NCBI GenBank assembly: GCA_964473335.1
Contig: CAYYOO010000006.1
Span: 1-41,225 of the forward strand
Reading direction: 5' to 3'
Length of the DNA stretch: 41,225 nucleotides
From: CAYZTD01 sp964473335
GTDB taxonomy: Archaea; Thermoplasmatota; E2; DHVEG-1
The position numbers and the translations under genes are program-made. This document shows, in pieces, positions 1 to 7,981 of this stretch. The notes under the pieces are model-generated. The model had not been told where the DNA came from. It saw only the letters and a list, made by a program, of their open reading frames with translations, and made no database searches. How positions within the stretch are numbered: the stretch's first letter is position 1; every line of letters begins with the position of its first letter.

Positions 1-41
1 TCGCAATTCATCCACCTAATGAATTGAGGTGGTCTTCTTGC
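1..41 (+). mobile_element. Right end of an IS200/IS605 (tnpB/OrfB) element
   Basis: The sequence has the layout of many IS605-type right ends: a gcaattcatc lead, a hairpin of CCACCT (12-17) and AGGTGG (27-32) around a 9-base loop, then tcttcttgc. In this family that hairpin lies at the transposon end just after tnpB and also forms the 3' end of the guide (omega/reRNA). The tnpB gene itself would lie left of the window, so this rests on hairpin and flank resemblance only. Confidence 0.6.
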
Positions 42-164
42 TAAAAGGTGATAAATACTACTGAAATGTATTCATATTTGTATAGCGGGAAAAATAAATA
101 ATTAATATCTTTTTGAAGTTTTCAAACTAAAAGTTTAAATATTATTTTGTACATACTTGTACAT

Positions 165-413
165 ATGGGTACGCAAATTAGTCTTAAATTATCAGAAAGA
201 ATGTTTTCTTTTGCAAAAATCTATTCAAAAAAACACGGTTTTGATTCACTACAGGACTTTATAAGAGAATTACTTAGAGAAAGATTATTTGAAAGAGAAG
301 CTGAAGTTTTTGGGGGGGTTTCAACATATAAAGCAAGTGAAGAAGCCCTTGCTAAAAGTTGGCTTTCAACTGAGGAGGACAAAGCTTGGGCTCATTTACA
401 AAAGGAGAAATAG
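165..413 (+). CDS. Antitoxin, probable ribbon-helix-helix type
   Basis: This 82-residue protein begins with a short beta segment (TQISLKLSE) followed by two helices (about residues 11-42), the shape of a ribbon-helix-helix DNA-binding domain; the acidic, tryptophan-containing C-terminus would be the toxin-binding tail. I chose the ATG at 165 over an upstream TTG because a TATA-like tttaaata lies about 25 bases before it, giving a leaderless start. It overlaps the next gene by 28 bases in another frame, the usual toxin-antitoxin arrangement with the antitoxin first. It probably neutralises the MazF-like protein and represses the pair; this role is inferred from position and fold. Confidence 0.7.
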   Translation: MGTQISLKLSERMFSFAKIYSKKHGFDSLQDFIRELLRERLFEREAEVFGGVSTYKASEEALAKSWLSTEEDKAWAHLQKEK

Positions 414-721
414 TTTTATTTCCATTTCCATACACCGATTTAACTAACAGAAAACTCAGGCCGTGTTTAGTTTTATCAAATGAGATGGGTGAAGATATTC
501 TTTTATGTCAAATAACTTCCAAAAAAATTCCTAAAGATAAATACACTATTGAAATAAAAAAAGATGAAACCATAGAGGGAACTCTTCAGATAGATAGTTA
601 TATTCGTTCAAACATGATTTTTACAGCTTATAAATCACAAATCCAAAAAAAGATATGCAGAATTAAAGACAAGCATTACAAAGAAGTTACCAAGATAATT
701 GAAAATATCATAGAAAAATAA
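386..721 (+). CDS. MazF/PemK-family endoribonuclease toxin
   Basis: This 111-residue protein begins KGEIVLFPFPYTDL and continues RKLRPCLVLS, the conserved SH3-barrel start of MazF/PemK toxins, which cut mRNA at short sequence motifs. The family's typical length is 105-120 residues, so it looks complete. The likely start is TTG at 386, because GGAGG at 374-378 sits eight bases upstream inside the antitoxin gene; there is no suitable ATG. The 28-base overlap with the antitoxin suggests translational coupling. The pair sits just after an IS605 end, consistent with an accessory, mobile location. Confidence 0.85.
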   Translation: MGSFTKGEIVLFPFPYTDLTNRKLRPCLVLSNEMGEDILLCQITSKKIPKDKYTIEIKKDETIEGTLQIDSYIRSNMIFTAYKSQIQKKICRIKDKHYKEVTKIIENIIEK

Positions 722-744
722 TCAACAGATAAGAAATTTAAAAA

Positions 745-781
745 ATGGTCCCAAACAACGACCGAATCGCGATGTGGCCAT
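745..781 (+). other. GC-rich hairpin island after the toxin gene
   Basis: In very AT-rich surroundings this 37-base stretch is noticeably GC-richer. ATGGTC (745-750) pairs with GGCCAT (776-781) with one G-U pair, and the interior contains the palindrome ATCGCGAT (766-773). It also reads as a 12-codon ORF ending at TAA, which I consider accidental. It could be a transcript end structure, an element relic or a protein-binding palindrome. Confidence 0.3.
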
Positions 782-811
782 AATATAGTTTTAAAATAAA
801 TAAAAAGAATT

Positions 812-1156
812 TTAGATATAATCTATTACACCTAATATTCCAATAATTAGTACCACTAAACCAATAATTGTCTGAAATCCACCAAGCCACTTAGCAAGTT
901 TTTCTAAATGTTTTCCTAATGCTGGAATTGCAGGCAATATTCCAATAGCTAAAATCAAACCTGCAAAAATTGTTATCAGTGCCCATGGAAAACTCCACCA
1001 ATAAATTCCTGCAACTATTACAATTATACCAATTATTATCTGGAATCCACCAAGCCACTTAGCAAGCTTTTTTAGATATTTACCCATTGCAGGTATTGCT
1101 TCCAAAACACCAACACATAGAATCAAACCAGCTATAATATTTAACCATTCTATCAT
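812..1156 (-). CDS. Small membrane protein with an internal duplication
   Basis: This 114-residue hydrophobic protein has four predicted membrane segments arranged as two copies of one unit. Each unit reads roughly AGLIL-x-GxL-x-AIPAxGK, then LxKLAKWLGGFQxIIG and a hydrophobic tail; the two copies are nearly identical over about 40 residues. The short stretch KxLxKLAKWLGGFQ should form an amphipathic loop or re-entrant helix. I chose ATG at 1156 because GGGGAG lies nine bases upstream; the ATG at 1165 touches that site. I do not recognise a named family. Channel, pore or membrane-stress roles are possible but not shown. Confidence 0.6.
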   Translation of the reverse strand: MIEWLNIIAGLILCVGVLEAIPAMGKYLKKLAKWLGGFQIIIGIIVIVAGIYWWSFPWALITIFAGLILAIGILPAIPALGKHLEKLAKWLGGFQTIIGLVVLIIGILGVIDYI

Positions 1157-1367
1157 ATCTTTCATCTCCCCAAATTATTTATAAGAAAATCAAGTAATTC
1201 TTTTTAAAACTTGTCATATAATCAGAAAAAATTGATTACAATTATTATAAAACAATAAATATCTATCCAAATAATAGAAGTTAACATAAGATACATCTAC
1301 AAAAAATATTAAATCTATAATAAATTAGATTCTTAAATAATTTCAATTTATTTTTAATTTGTTTTTG

Positions 1368-1382
1368 AACTATATTTTAGTA
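1368..1382 (+). promoter_or_regulatory. Palindromic promoter element, near-perfect copy
   Basis: AACT-N7-AGTA, seven of eight arm bases matching the AACT-N7-AGTT element found elsewhere in the window. It ends 33 bases before the ATG at 1416, with tttataat between. Confidence 0.4.
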
Positions 1383-1415
1383 TTAAGTAATCTTTATAAT
1401 CACGAGTTGGAAAAA

Positions 1416-1619
1416 ATGATGTTTGACAACAATATTTATAATTTGATGGCACAAGCCGTTGAAGAAAGCCAAAGCTTATGGAGAATTAAAAACGAATATA
1501 AAGACGATGCAAAAGATTGTCAAGAATGTTTTGAGTTCTGGAAGAAATTAGAACAAGACAAAGAACAGCATTGTAAAGACTTACAAGAACTAATTTCAAA
1601 ACATATCCAAAAAGAATGA
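1416..1619 (+). CDS. Small helical protein of unknown function
   Basis: This protein of about 67 residues is entirely helical and charged, with the core ESQSLWRIKNEYKDDA followed by CQECFEFWKKLEQDKEQH and a final DLQELI helix. Regularly spaced Glu and His residues and a CxxC pair recall ferritin-like or hemerythrin-like helical bundles, and similar small proteins occur in other archaea, but I cannot name the family. I start it at the first of two adjacent ATGs (1416/1419). The in-frame upstream TTG at 1359 would run through the promoter element at 1368-1382 and is unlikely. It stands alone with its own promoter. Confidence 0.65.
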   Translation: MMFDNNIYNLMAQAVEESQSLWRIKNEYKDDAKDCQECFEFWKKLEQDKEQHCKDLQELISKHIQKE

Positions 1620-1665
1620 AATTAAGTCCATCAAAACTTTTTAAATTATTTTCAATATATTTCTA

Positions 1666-1680
1666 AACTATATTTTAGTT
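1666..1680 (+). promoter_or_regulatory. Palindromic promoter element AACT-N7-AGTT
   Basis: A perfect copy, ending 43 bases before the ATG of the phosphatase-glycosidase-kinase operon. Upstream of it the T-rich tract resembles that before the gene at 1416. Confidence 0.55.
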
Positions 1681-1723
1681 ATTATTTTGTAATAAACTAC
1701 TGCTTTTTTATCAAAATGATATC

Positions 1724-2509
1724 ATGAAAAAAATAATCTACACTGATCTAGATGGAACACTTCTTGATCATAATAACTATAGTTTCGATCCCGTTAAAAA
1801 AACCCTTGCAAAACTAAAAAAACAAGAGATTCCAGTTGTAATATGTACGAGTAAAACAAGAGCTGAAATAGAATCTTTTAGAAAAAAAATTGATAACAAT
1901 CATCCTTTTATCTCTGAAAACGGAGGTGGAATATTTATTCCAAATGATTATTTTGATTTTGATTATGATTATGATAAAAAAGAAAACAATTACAAAACAA
2001 TTGTTCTAGGTCCAGAATATGATATACTTATAAAAACCCTTGAAAAAATAAAGAATGATTTTGAAATAAAAAGTTTTCTTGATATGAGTCCAGAGGAAAT
2101 TTCTAAAGATGCAAATCTAGACCCTAAATTAGCAAAACTTTCTAAGATAAGAGAATTTGATATACCTTTCAAAGTTAGAAATTTTAAATCCGAAGAAAAA
2201 ATTCATAGAATCATAAGAGAAAACGGCCTAAAATATACAAAAGGCGGAAGATACTATCACTTGATGGGAGATAACAGTAAAGGAAAAGCAGTAAACATTT
2301 TATCTGATCTTTATAAAAAACAATTTGGCGAAGTTTTCACTATAGGAATTGGCGACTCTAGTAACGATTTTTCTATGCTTGATAGTGTTGATAGAGGATA
2401 TCTAGTCATGAAAAAAAATGAAGAATATGCTTCAACTGATTATAATCCTGCTGGAGAAATTGGTCCTAAAGGCTGGAAAAGAGTTGTTGAAAAGGAGCTT
2501 GAGTTATGA
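1724..2509 (+). CDS. mpgP: Mannosyl-3-phosphoglycerate phosphatase-like HAD hydrolase
   Basis: This 261-residue cytosolic HAD (subfamily IIB) phosphatase has motif I YTDLDGTLLD (nucleophile D8, D10), motif II TSKTRAEIE, ENGGGIFIP, a KGKAVNIL lysine motif and motif IV GIGDSSNDFSML. TSKTRAEIE and ENGGGIF are characteristic of mannosyl-3-phosphoglycerate phosphatases, which release the compatible solute mannosylglycerate (or glucosylglycerate) from its phosphorylated precursor. Length fits the family (about 260-275). No synthase gene is nearby, so the exact sugar phosphate is uncertain. It is first in an operon: its stop overlaps the next start in an ATGA, and a perfect palindromic element lies upstream. 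Confidence 0.78.
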   Translation: MKKIIYTDLDGTLLDHNNYSFDPVKKTLAKLKKQEIPVVICTSKTRAEIESFRKKIDNNHPFISENGGGIFIPNDYFDFDYDYDKKENNYKTIVLGPEYDILIKTLEKIKNDFEIKSFLDMSPEEISKDANLDPKLAKLSKIREFDIPFKVRNFKSEEKIHRIIRENGLKYTKGGRYYHLMGDNSKGKAVNILSDLYKKQFGEVFTIGIGDSSNDFSMLDSVDRGYLVMKKNEEYASTDYNPAGEIGPKGWKRVVEKELEL

Positions 2510-3717
2510 TACATTCAAATAAAGCTGAAGAAATCTATGAAAAAAGTATAGAAGTTTTAAAAAAAGTTCAGATGGATAACGGAGGATGCCTAGCGACATC
2601 AAAAAATGAACGATATCCATATGTCTATCCAAGAGATCACTCAATGATAGTTCAAGGTTTTTTATCAGCTGAACATTTTTCTGAAGCAAAAAAAGGACTA
2701 GAATTTATTCTTAATACTAAAACAGATGATGGTGCTTTTCCACAAAGAGTTGATAAAAATGGAAAAGATGCATCCTATAAACCAATTCAAATCGATGGAA
2801 CAGGTCTAGTGCTTTATTCCTTAGCAAAATATGTTGAAAAAACAAATGATTATGATTTTGCATCAAAATATTTTGATAGAGTAAAAAGTGCTGTTGATTA
2901 TATCATTAAAAATAGTTATGAAAATATTGAAGGAACCTATGAAAAAAAGAAACATAATCTAAAAATGCCATTAATTTTTACACCAAACTCAGTTCATGAG
3001 TATCCTCCTACTGAAAAAGGATTTGAGATATGGGCTAACTCAATTTGTTGTGCAGCACTTGAAAATATTTTCAAACTTAGTGAAAAACTAGATGATAAAA
3101 AAATAGAATGCAAAAAATATGCTGAAAAAGTAAAAAAAGGCATTTTAAAATATATGTGGAACTCAAGAAAAAAAACATTTGTAAAAACAATTAGAGTTAG
3201 AGAATCAAGTTCAGTTCTAGTCGATTCCGATGTTGCAAAATATGCTGTTGCAGACTATGGTCTATTAAAAGATAACGATGACCGTGTGATAAATACAGTT
3301 ACTGATATTGAAAACAATCTATGGAACTGGGATCTAGGTGGAATCTGTAGGTATCCAAAATATGAAGGAAGAAACAACGGTGGATGGGGGCCTTGGCCAA
3401 ACTATACAATGATGATTGCTAGGCATCATATTAATGTAGAAAACCTGCAAAAAGCAGATCAATATATGAGATGGATACTTGATATATCATATGAAAACAA
3501 ACTCCCTGAGCATATATCAACTGTATCTGAATTTGAAGAATATGTTAAAGACTTCAAAGAAGCAGGATTACTTAGAAAAGATAGAAAAAAGATGATAAAC
3601 AATGCTAAAAATCATCCTATGTACAAAAAAGGTATAGCATATGTAACTCTTCCTCTCGCTTGGTCGCATGCTGAATATATTAGAACCTATAACCTTTATA
3701 AAAAAAAATTTGACTAA
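2506..3717 (+). CDS. GH15 glucoamylase/glucodextranase-like glycoside hydrolase
   Basis: This 403-residue protein has the (alpha/alpha)6 barrel signature of family GH15: YVYPRDHSM (about 39-47), the region around SVHEYPP with E165 as candidate general acid, the CAAL helix after it, and LPEH with E336 as candidate base. GH15 enzymes cut glucose from the non-reducing ends of alpha-glucans; related enzymes cleave trehalose or other glucosides. Typical archaeal glucoamylases have about 600 residues with an N-terminal beta domain, which is absent here, and no signal peptide is visible, so the substrate is probably intracellular. The start overlaps the upstream stop by four bases. Together with the neighbours a role in glycogen or glucosylglycerate-type solute turnover is plausible. 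Confidence 0.72.
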   Translation: MIHSNKAEEIYEKSIEVLKKVQMDNGGCLATSKNERYPYVYPRDHSMIVQGFLSAEHFSEAKKGLEFILNTKTDDGAFPQRVDKNGKDASYKPIQIDGTGLVLYSLAKYVEKTNDYDFASKYFDRVKSAVDYIIKNSYENIEGTYEKKKHNLKMPLIFTPNSVHEYPPTEKGFEIWANSICCAALENIFKLSEKLDDKKIECKKYAEKVKKGILKYMWNSRKKTFVKTIRVRESSSVLVDSDVAKYAVADYGLLKDNDDRVINTVTDIENNLWNWDLGGICRYPKYEGRNNGGWGPWPNYTMMIARHHINVENLQKADQYMRWILDISYENKLPEHISTVSEFEEYVKDFKEAGLLRKDRKKMINNAKNHPMYKKGIAYVTLPLAWSHAEYIRTYNLYKKKFD

Positions 3718-3732
3718 TTTTTGTTGATAAAT

Positions 3733-4665
3733 ATGAAAAAAATAGTAACACTTACCTCAAACCCTGCAGTAGATATCTATTCAAACACAAATTTTGTAAC
3801 AGATGAAAAAAAATTAAGCTGTAATAAACCTCTATATAACCCAGGTGGGGGAGGAATAAATGTATCAAGAGCAATTAAGATTTTAGGTGGCGAATCAACA
3901 GCAGTGTATCCAGCTGGAAAACACACTGGTAATATTCTAAAAGATCTATTAAAAGAAGAAAAAGTCAAACAAATTCCAGTTGAAATAAAAGACTCGACAA
4001 GAATAAATTTCAGTATAATTGAGGATAAAACAAATAGACAATATCGGTTTAATATGCCTGGTTCAAAATTAACAGAAAAAGAAGGGAAAAAAATATTAGA
4101 AGAAATAAAAAAAATTGATCCCAAACCCGATTATCTAGTAATAAGCGGAAGCCTTGCACCTGGGCTGAAAGATAATTATTATAATAAAATTGCAAAATAC
4201 TGTAAAAAAATAAACTCTAAAATAATAATTGACACTTCACCAGATGCTTTAAAACAAATAATAAATGAAGGTGTCTATTTAATAAAACCAAATCTTAGAG
4301 AGTTTTTAGAATTAACAAATCTAACTCTTGAAAGTGAACAGCAAATAGCTAAAAAAGCTCAAGATTTAATTAAAGAAAAAAAAGCTGAAATAATAGTGAT
4401 TTCCCTTGGTGCAGCTGGATCACTGCTTGTCACTAAAGATTATTTTGAGCATATTTGTTCACCTATAACCCCTATTAAAAGTAGAGTTGGTGCAGGTGAC
4501 TCGATGGTAGCGGGTTTTACACTAAAACTTGCTGAAGGAAAAGATCTCAAAGAAGCAATATATTATGGTGTAGCAGCAGGAGCCTCAGCTGTTATGACAC
4601 CTGGAACTGAGCTATGCACAAAAAAAGATACAGAAAGGCTTTTTAGAATAGTAAAAAAAGAATAA
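3733..4665 (+). CDS. PfkB-family sugar kinase, 1-phosphofructokinase-like
   Basis: This 310-residue ribokinase-fold kinase begins KKIVTLTSNPAVDIY, has the glycine-rich GGGGINVSRA substrate region, the linker NMPGSKL, and the C-terminal GAGDSMVAGF motif carrying the catalytic Asp and anion hole. This set is typical of 1-phosphofructokinase/tagatose-6-phosphate kinase, which phosphorylate sugar phosphates with ATP in the cytosol. The ATG at 3733 was preferred over an upstream TTG at 3721. It follows the GH15 gene by 15 bases and probably belongs to its operon, channelling released hexose into glycolysis, which fits the bacterial-type GAPDH at 27295. The exact substrate (fructose-1-P, fructose-6-P or another) is not resolved. 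Confidence 0.78.
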   Translation: MKKIVTLTSNPAVDIYSNTNFVTDEKKLSCNKPLYNPGGGGINVSRAIKILGGESTAVYPAGKHTGNILKDLLKEEKVKQIPVEIKDSTRINFSIIEDKTNRQYRFNMPGSKLTEKEGKKILEEIKKIDPKPDYLVISGSLAPGLKDNYYNKIAKYCKKINSKIIIDTSPDALKQIINEGVYLIKPNLREFLELTNLTLESEQQIAKKAQDLIKEKKAEIIVISLGAAGSLLVTKDYFEHICSPITPIKSRVGAGDSMVAGFTLKLAEGKDLKEAIYYGVAAGASAVMTPGTELCTKKDTERLFRIVKKE

Positions 4666-4674
4666 AATGAATAA

Positions 4675-5463
4675 CTATATTTTTTCTTGATGTTTTGGAC
4701 AAAAATAGGTTCCTCTATTATTGACTTTGATTTTTTTTAGTTTTTCACCATCAAGTGGGCAGTTGTCACCTTTATTTCTATGTGGTATTACAAAATTTTT
4801 AGGAAAATTATTAGGGTTTGCATTTTTATTTATTGCAGTTTTTAAAACATCTTTCATATTAAAATATAGTTCCTCAATTAATTCTTCACTAAATTTGTTT
4901 ACCTGTGATTTAGGATGAATACCTGTTTGAAAAAGGATTTCATCAGAATATATGTTTCCAACACCAGCGATATTTTTTTGATTCATAAAAGCAGATTTCA
5001 CCATACCTCTTTTATTTTCAAAAATGTTTATAAAATTATCTAAATCAATATTAAGTGCATCAGGACCCAAATTTTTTTCTTTAGTAAAATCATCTAAAGT
5101 TTCAACTAGTCGAACTTTTCCAAGAAGTCTCTGGCAGTCATAAGATAAATGATAACCGTTATCAAAAGAAAATAAGACTCTGGAATGATCTGGTTCATCA
5201 TCTTTATTTTTAAAATATTTCAAAAAACCAGTCATACCAAAATGGAGCATCAACCACTTTCCATTTTCAATGTAAATAAAAAGATATTTACCGTGTCTTT
5301 TTGACTTTGAAAAACTTTTACCTTCAACTTCATTTTTTAATTTTTTTGATGAAGTCTTATCAAGGATTTTTTTGTTTTTAACTTTCACATCTTTTATTTT
5401 TTTATGTAGAGAGGTTGAATCAAAATATTTTTTGAATACTTCTACATCAGGTAATTCTGGCAT
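4675..5463 (-). CDS. mutM: Formamidopyrimidine-DNA glycosylase (Fpg/Nei family)
   Basis: This 262-residue protein starts MPELPDVEVF, the family signature in which the processed P2 is the Schiff-base nucleophile and E3 the catalytic acid; the helix-two-turn-helix region contains QKNIAGVGNIYSDEIL. It removes oxidised purines from DNA and nicks the backbone. The C-terminal finger is unusual: the first knuckle is CPLDG and the second CPKHQ, so the second Cys of each CxxC pair is Asp and His. Zinc binding may be altered or use D and H. It converges tail-to-tail on the kinase gene nine bases away and diverges from the DUF72 gene. Confidence 0.9.
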   Translation of the reverse strand: MPELPDVEVFKKYFDSTSLHKKIKDVKVKNKKILDKTSSKKLKNEVEGKSFSKSKRHGKYLFIYIENGKWLMLHFGMTGFLKYFKNKDDEPDHSRVLFSFDNGYHLSYDCQRLLGKVRLVETLDDFTKEKNLGPDALNIDLDNFINIFENKRGMVKSAFMNQKNIAGVGNIYSDEILFQTGIHPKSQVNKFSEELIEELYFNMKDVLKTAINKNANPNNFPKNFVIPHRNKGDNCPLDGEKLKKIKVNNRGTYFCPKHQEKI

Positions 5464-5556
5464 AGATCATCTTCCTCAATATTCAAGTTAATTTTTAATT
5501 ATTTTTAAACTTAAGTTAAATATAAGTTAAATATAAGAAGATTATAGTTTAAAGGT

Positions 5557-6270
5557 ATGATATATCTTGGAACTTCTGGATGGTCCTATGATCACTGGAT
5601 TGAAAATTTTTATCCAAAGGATTTAAAAAAAGGCAATTTTCTAAAATTTTATTCAAAAAAATTCAACACAGTTGAGGTCAATGCATCTTTCTATAGATTG
5701 CCATTCAAAAACATGGTAAATGGGTGGAAAAATAAAACACCAGATGATTTTAAACTGACTTTCAAAGGAAGTAATTTAATCACACATAAAAAGAAACTAA
5801 AAGATGTAGAGGATTATTTGGATAAATTCTATTCGCGTTTTGAAATGCTAGATGATAAAAAAGGAACAATCCTCTGGCAGCTACCACCAAGCCTTTCACG
5901 TGATGATGATTTGCTTGAAAACTTTCTAAATAATCTTGAATCAGATTTTGATCAAGTAGTTGAATTCAGGCATAAATCATGGTTTACAAAAAAAGTATAT
6001 GATCTACTTGAAAAATACAAAGTAGGTTTTTGCATTATTAGTTCACCTGATTTTGAAACAAATGTAAAAGTTACTACAGATTTTGCATATTTCAGATGGC
6101 ATGGAGAAGATGATTGGTATAGATATAATTATTCAGATGATGAATTAAAAGACTGGGCAGAGAAAATTAAAAATTTAGATGTTGAAAATGTCTATGGGTA
6201 TTTTAACAATGATTTTGAAGGTTATGCACCTAAAAATTGTAAAAAATTAAAAGAAATACTTGAGGTATAA
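5557..6270 (+). CDS. DUF72/YecE-family protein
   Basis: This 237-residue TIM-barrel protein carries the DUF72 hallmarks: YLGTSGWSYDHW at the N-terminus, FNTVEVNASFYRLP, ILWQLPPS, VEFRHKSWF, FRWHGEDDWY and VYGYFNND. Length matches the family (about 240). Its biochemical role is unknown in general, though structural similarity to metal-dependent sugar-phosphate isomerases or endonuclease IV-type barrels has been noted. An ATATAAG-type TATA box about 25 bases upstream suggests a leaderless transcript. The PolX gene follows after three bases, so the two are probably co-transcribed, hinting at but not proving a DNA-repair link. Confidence 0.88.
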   Translation: MIYLGTSGWSYDHWIENFYPKDLKKGNFLKFYSKKFNTVEVNASFYRLPFKNMVNGWKNKTPDDFKLTFKGSNLITHKKKLKDVEDYLDKFYSRFEMLDDKKGTILWQLPPSLSRDDDLLENFLNNLESDFDQVVEFRHKSWFTKKVYDLLEKYKVGFCIISSPDFETNVKVTTDFAYFRWHGEDDWYRYNYSDDELKDWAEKIKNLDVENVYGYFNNDFEGYAPKNCKKLKEILEV

Positions 6271-6273
6271 TTT

Positions 6274-7974
6274 TTGAAAAATAAAGAAATTGCTCAAATA
6301 TTTAATGAAATCGCAGATTTATATGAAATGAAGGATGTTGATTTTAAACCAAGAGCATATAGAAAAGCTGCTCAAAACATTGAAAGCCATGGTAAAGATA
6401 TAGAAGAATTACATGAAAAAGGAGAATTGCAAGATATTCCTGGTGTCGGAGAAAGTACCGCTGAAGAAATCAAAGAATTTCTTGAAACTGGGAAGGTAAA
6501 ACGTCTTGAAAAACTAAAAAAAGATTTTCCAGTGGACTTACGTAGTTTATCAGGTGTTGAAACAATTGGTCCAAAAAAAATTAAAGTTTTATATCAAGAA
6601 CTCGGGGTTAAAAATCTTGATGATCTTGAAGAAAAAGCAAAAGAAGGAAAAATAAGAAAGTTAGAAGGTTTTGGTAAAAAAACTGAAGAAAATATCCTTG
6701 AAAATATCTCTTTTGCAAGAAAAAAAGGAAATCGTTTTTTACTTGGATATGTAGAACCAGAGGCAAAAGAAATCATAAAAATCCTAAAAGAACACATCGA
6801 TGATATTGAACTAGCTGGATCCTTGAGGCGTAAAAAAGAAACAATTGGTGATGTTGATATTTTAGTTGTTTCAAAAAATCCAAAAGAAATAATGAATGCT
6901 TTTACAGAAATGGATAAAGTAGATAAGGTTATTTCAAAAGGAAAAACAAAATCTACAGTACGATTATATGGTGGGATACAGGTTGATTTAAGAGTTGTTG
7001 AAAAGAAAAGTTTTGGCTCAGCTCTTCAATATTTTACAGGTAGTAAAGATCATAATGTAGCTGTCAGAAAAATTGCACAAAAAAAAGGTTACAAATTAAA
7101 CGAATACGGCCTATTTAAAAACGATAATAGAAAAGCAGGTAAAACAGAAAAAAAAGTTTATGAGGCATTAGGTTTAAAGTGGATTCCGCCTGAACTTAGA
7201 GAAAACAAAGGTGAAGTTGATGCTGCAAAAAATAACAAACTACCAGATCTAGTTAAATATGATGATGTAAAAGGTGATCTACAGATGCATTCCAAATGGA
7301 GTGATGGAAATAACACAATTGAAGAAATGGTTGAGGAAGGCAAAAACTTAGGTCATAAATATATTGCATTTACTGATCATGTTGGTTCTTTGAAAGTAGC
7401 AGGAGGAATGAACAAAAAAGAATGGGAAAAACAAGGTAAAAAAATCAAAAAAATTAGGAAAAAATATGATGATATCCATATTTTTCATGGCCTTGAAGCA
7501 AATATTAAAAAAAATGGAGAATTTGATGTTAAAGATAGTTTTTTAAAAGAAGCTGATGTAGTATTAGCCAGCATTCATTCTTCTTTTAGAATGAGCAAAA
7601 AAGATATGACAAAACGAGTAATAAAAGCAATTGAAAATAAACATACAAATATTTTATCGCATCCAACCGGTAGAAAAATCCAGAAAAAAGAACCCATTAA
7701 CCTTGATTTAGAAAAAGTAATAGATAAGGCAAAAGAAAACAACGTTGCAATTGAAATAAATGCTTATCCTGAAAGACTTGATTTAAACGATGTAAATGTA
7801 AGAATTGCAGTTAAAAATAATTGCAAATTATCAATTGGTACTGATTCACATAGAAAAGATCATCTAAGATATTATAAACTAGGGATTGCTGTTGCAAGGA
7901 GAGGCTGGGCAGAAAAAAAAGATATAATAAACACCTATAGTCTTAAAAAATTAAAAAAATTTTTAGAAAAATAA
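6274..7974 (+). CDS. polX: DNA polymerase X family with PHP domain
   Basis: This 566-residue protein has N-terminal helix-hairpin-helix regions (DIPGVGEST near 54-62, VETIGPKKI near 95-103), the nucleotidyltransferase core GDVDILV with D193 and D195 plus D238 in VDLRVV, and a C-terminal PHP domain with DLQMHSKWSDG, AFTDH, ASIHSS, LSHPTGR and GTDSH metal-binding motifs. Family members fill short gaps in base excision repair, and the PHP domain supplies 3'-5' exonuclease and AP-endonuclease activities. All active-site acids and histidines appear intact. The start is TTG at 6274, seven bases after GAGGT. It is probably transcribed with the DUF72 gene. Confidence 0.93.
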   Translation: MKNKEIAQIFNEIADLYEMKDVDFKPRAYRKAAQNIESHGKDIEELHEKGELQDIPGVGESTAEEIKEFLETGKVKRLEKLKKDFPVDLRSLSGVETIGPKKIKVLYQELGVKNLDDLEEKAKEGKIRKLEGFGKKTEENILENISFARKKGNRFLLGYVEPEAKEIIKILKEHIDDIELAGSLRRKKETIGDVDILVVSKNPKEIMNAFTEMDKVDKVISKGKTKSTVRLYGGIQVDLRVVEKKSFGSALQYFTGSKDHNVAVRKIAQKKGYKLNEYGLFKNDNRKAGKTEKKVYEALGLKWIPPELRENKGEVDAAKNNKLPDLVKYDDVKGDLQMHSKWSDGNNTIEEMVEEGKNLGHKYIAFTDHVGSLKVAGGMNKKEWEKQGKKIKKIRKKYDDIHIFHGLEANIKKNGEFDVKDSFLKEADVVLASIHSSFRMSKKDMTKRVIKAIENKHTNILSHPTGRKIQKKEPINLDLEKVIDKAKENNVAIEINAYPERLDLNDVNVRIAVKNNCKLSIGTDSHRKDHLRYYKLGIAVARRGWAEKKDIINTYSLKKLKKFLEK

Positions 7975-7981
7975 AAACTTT

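Noticed and set aside
5508..5517. AACTTAAGTT before the DUF72 gene as a copy of the palindromic element
   Set aside because: The arms match but the spacer is two bases, not seven, so it was not counted with the element.
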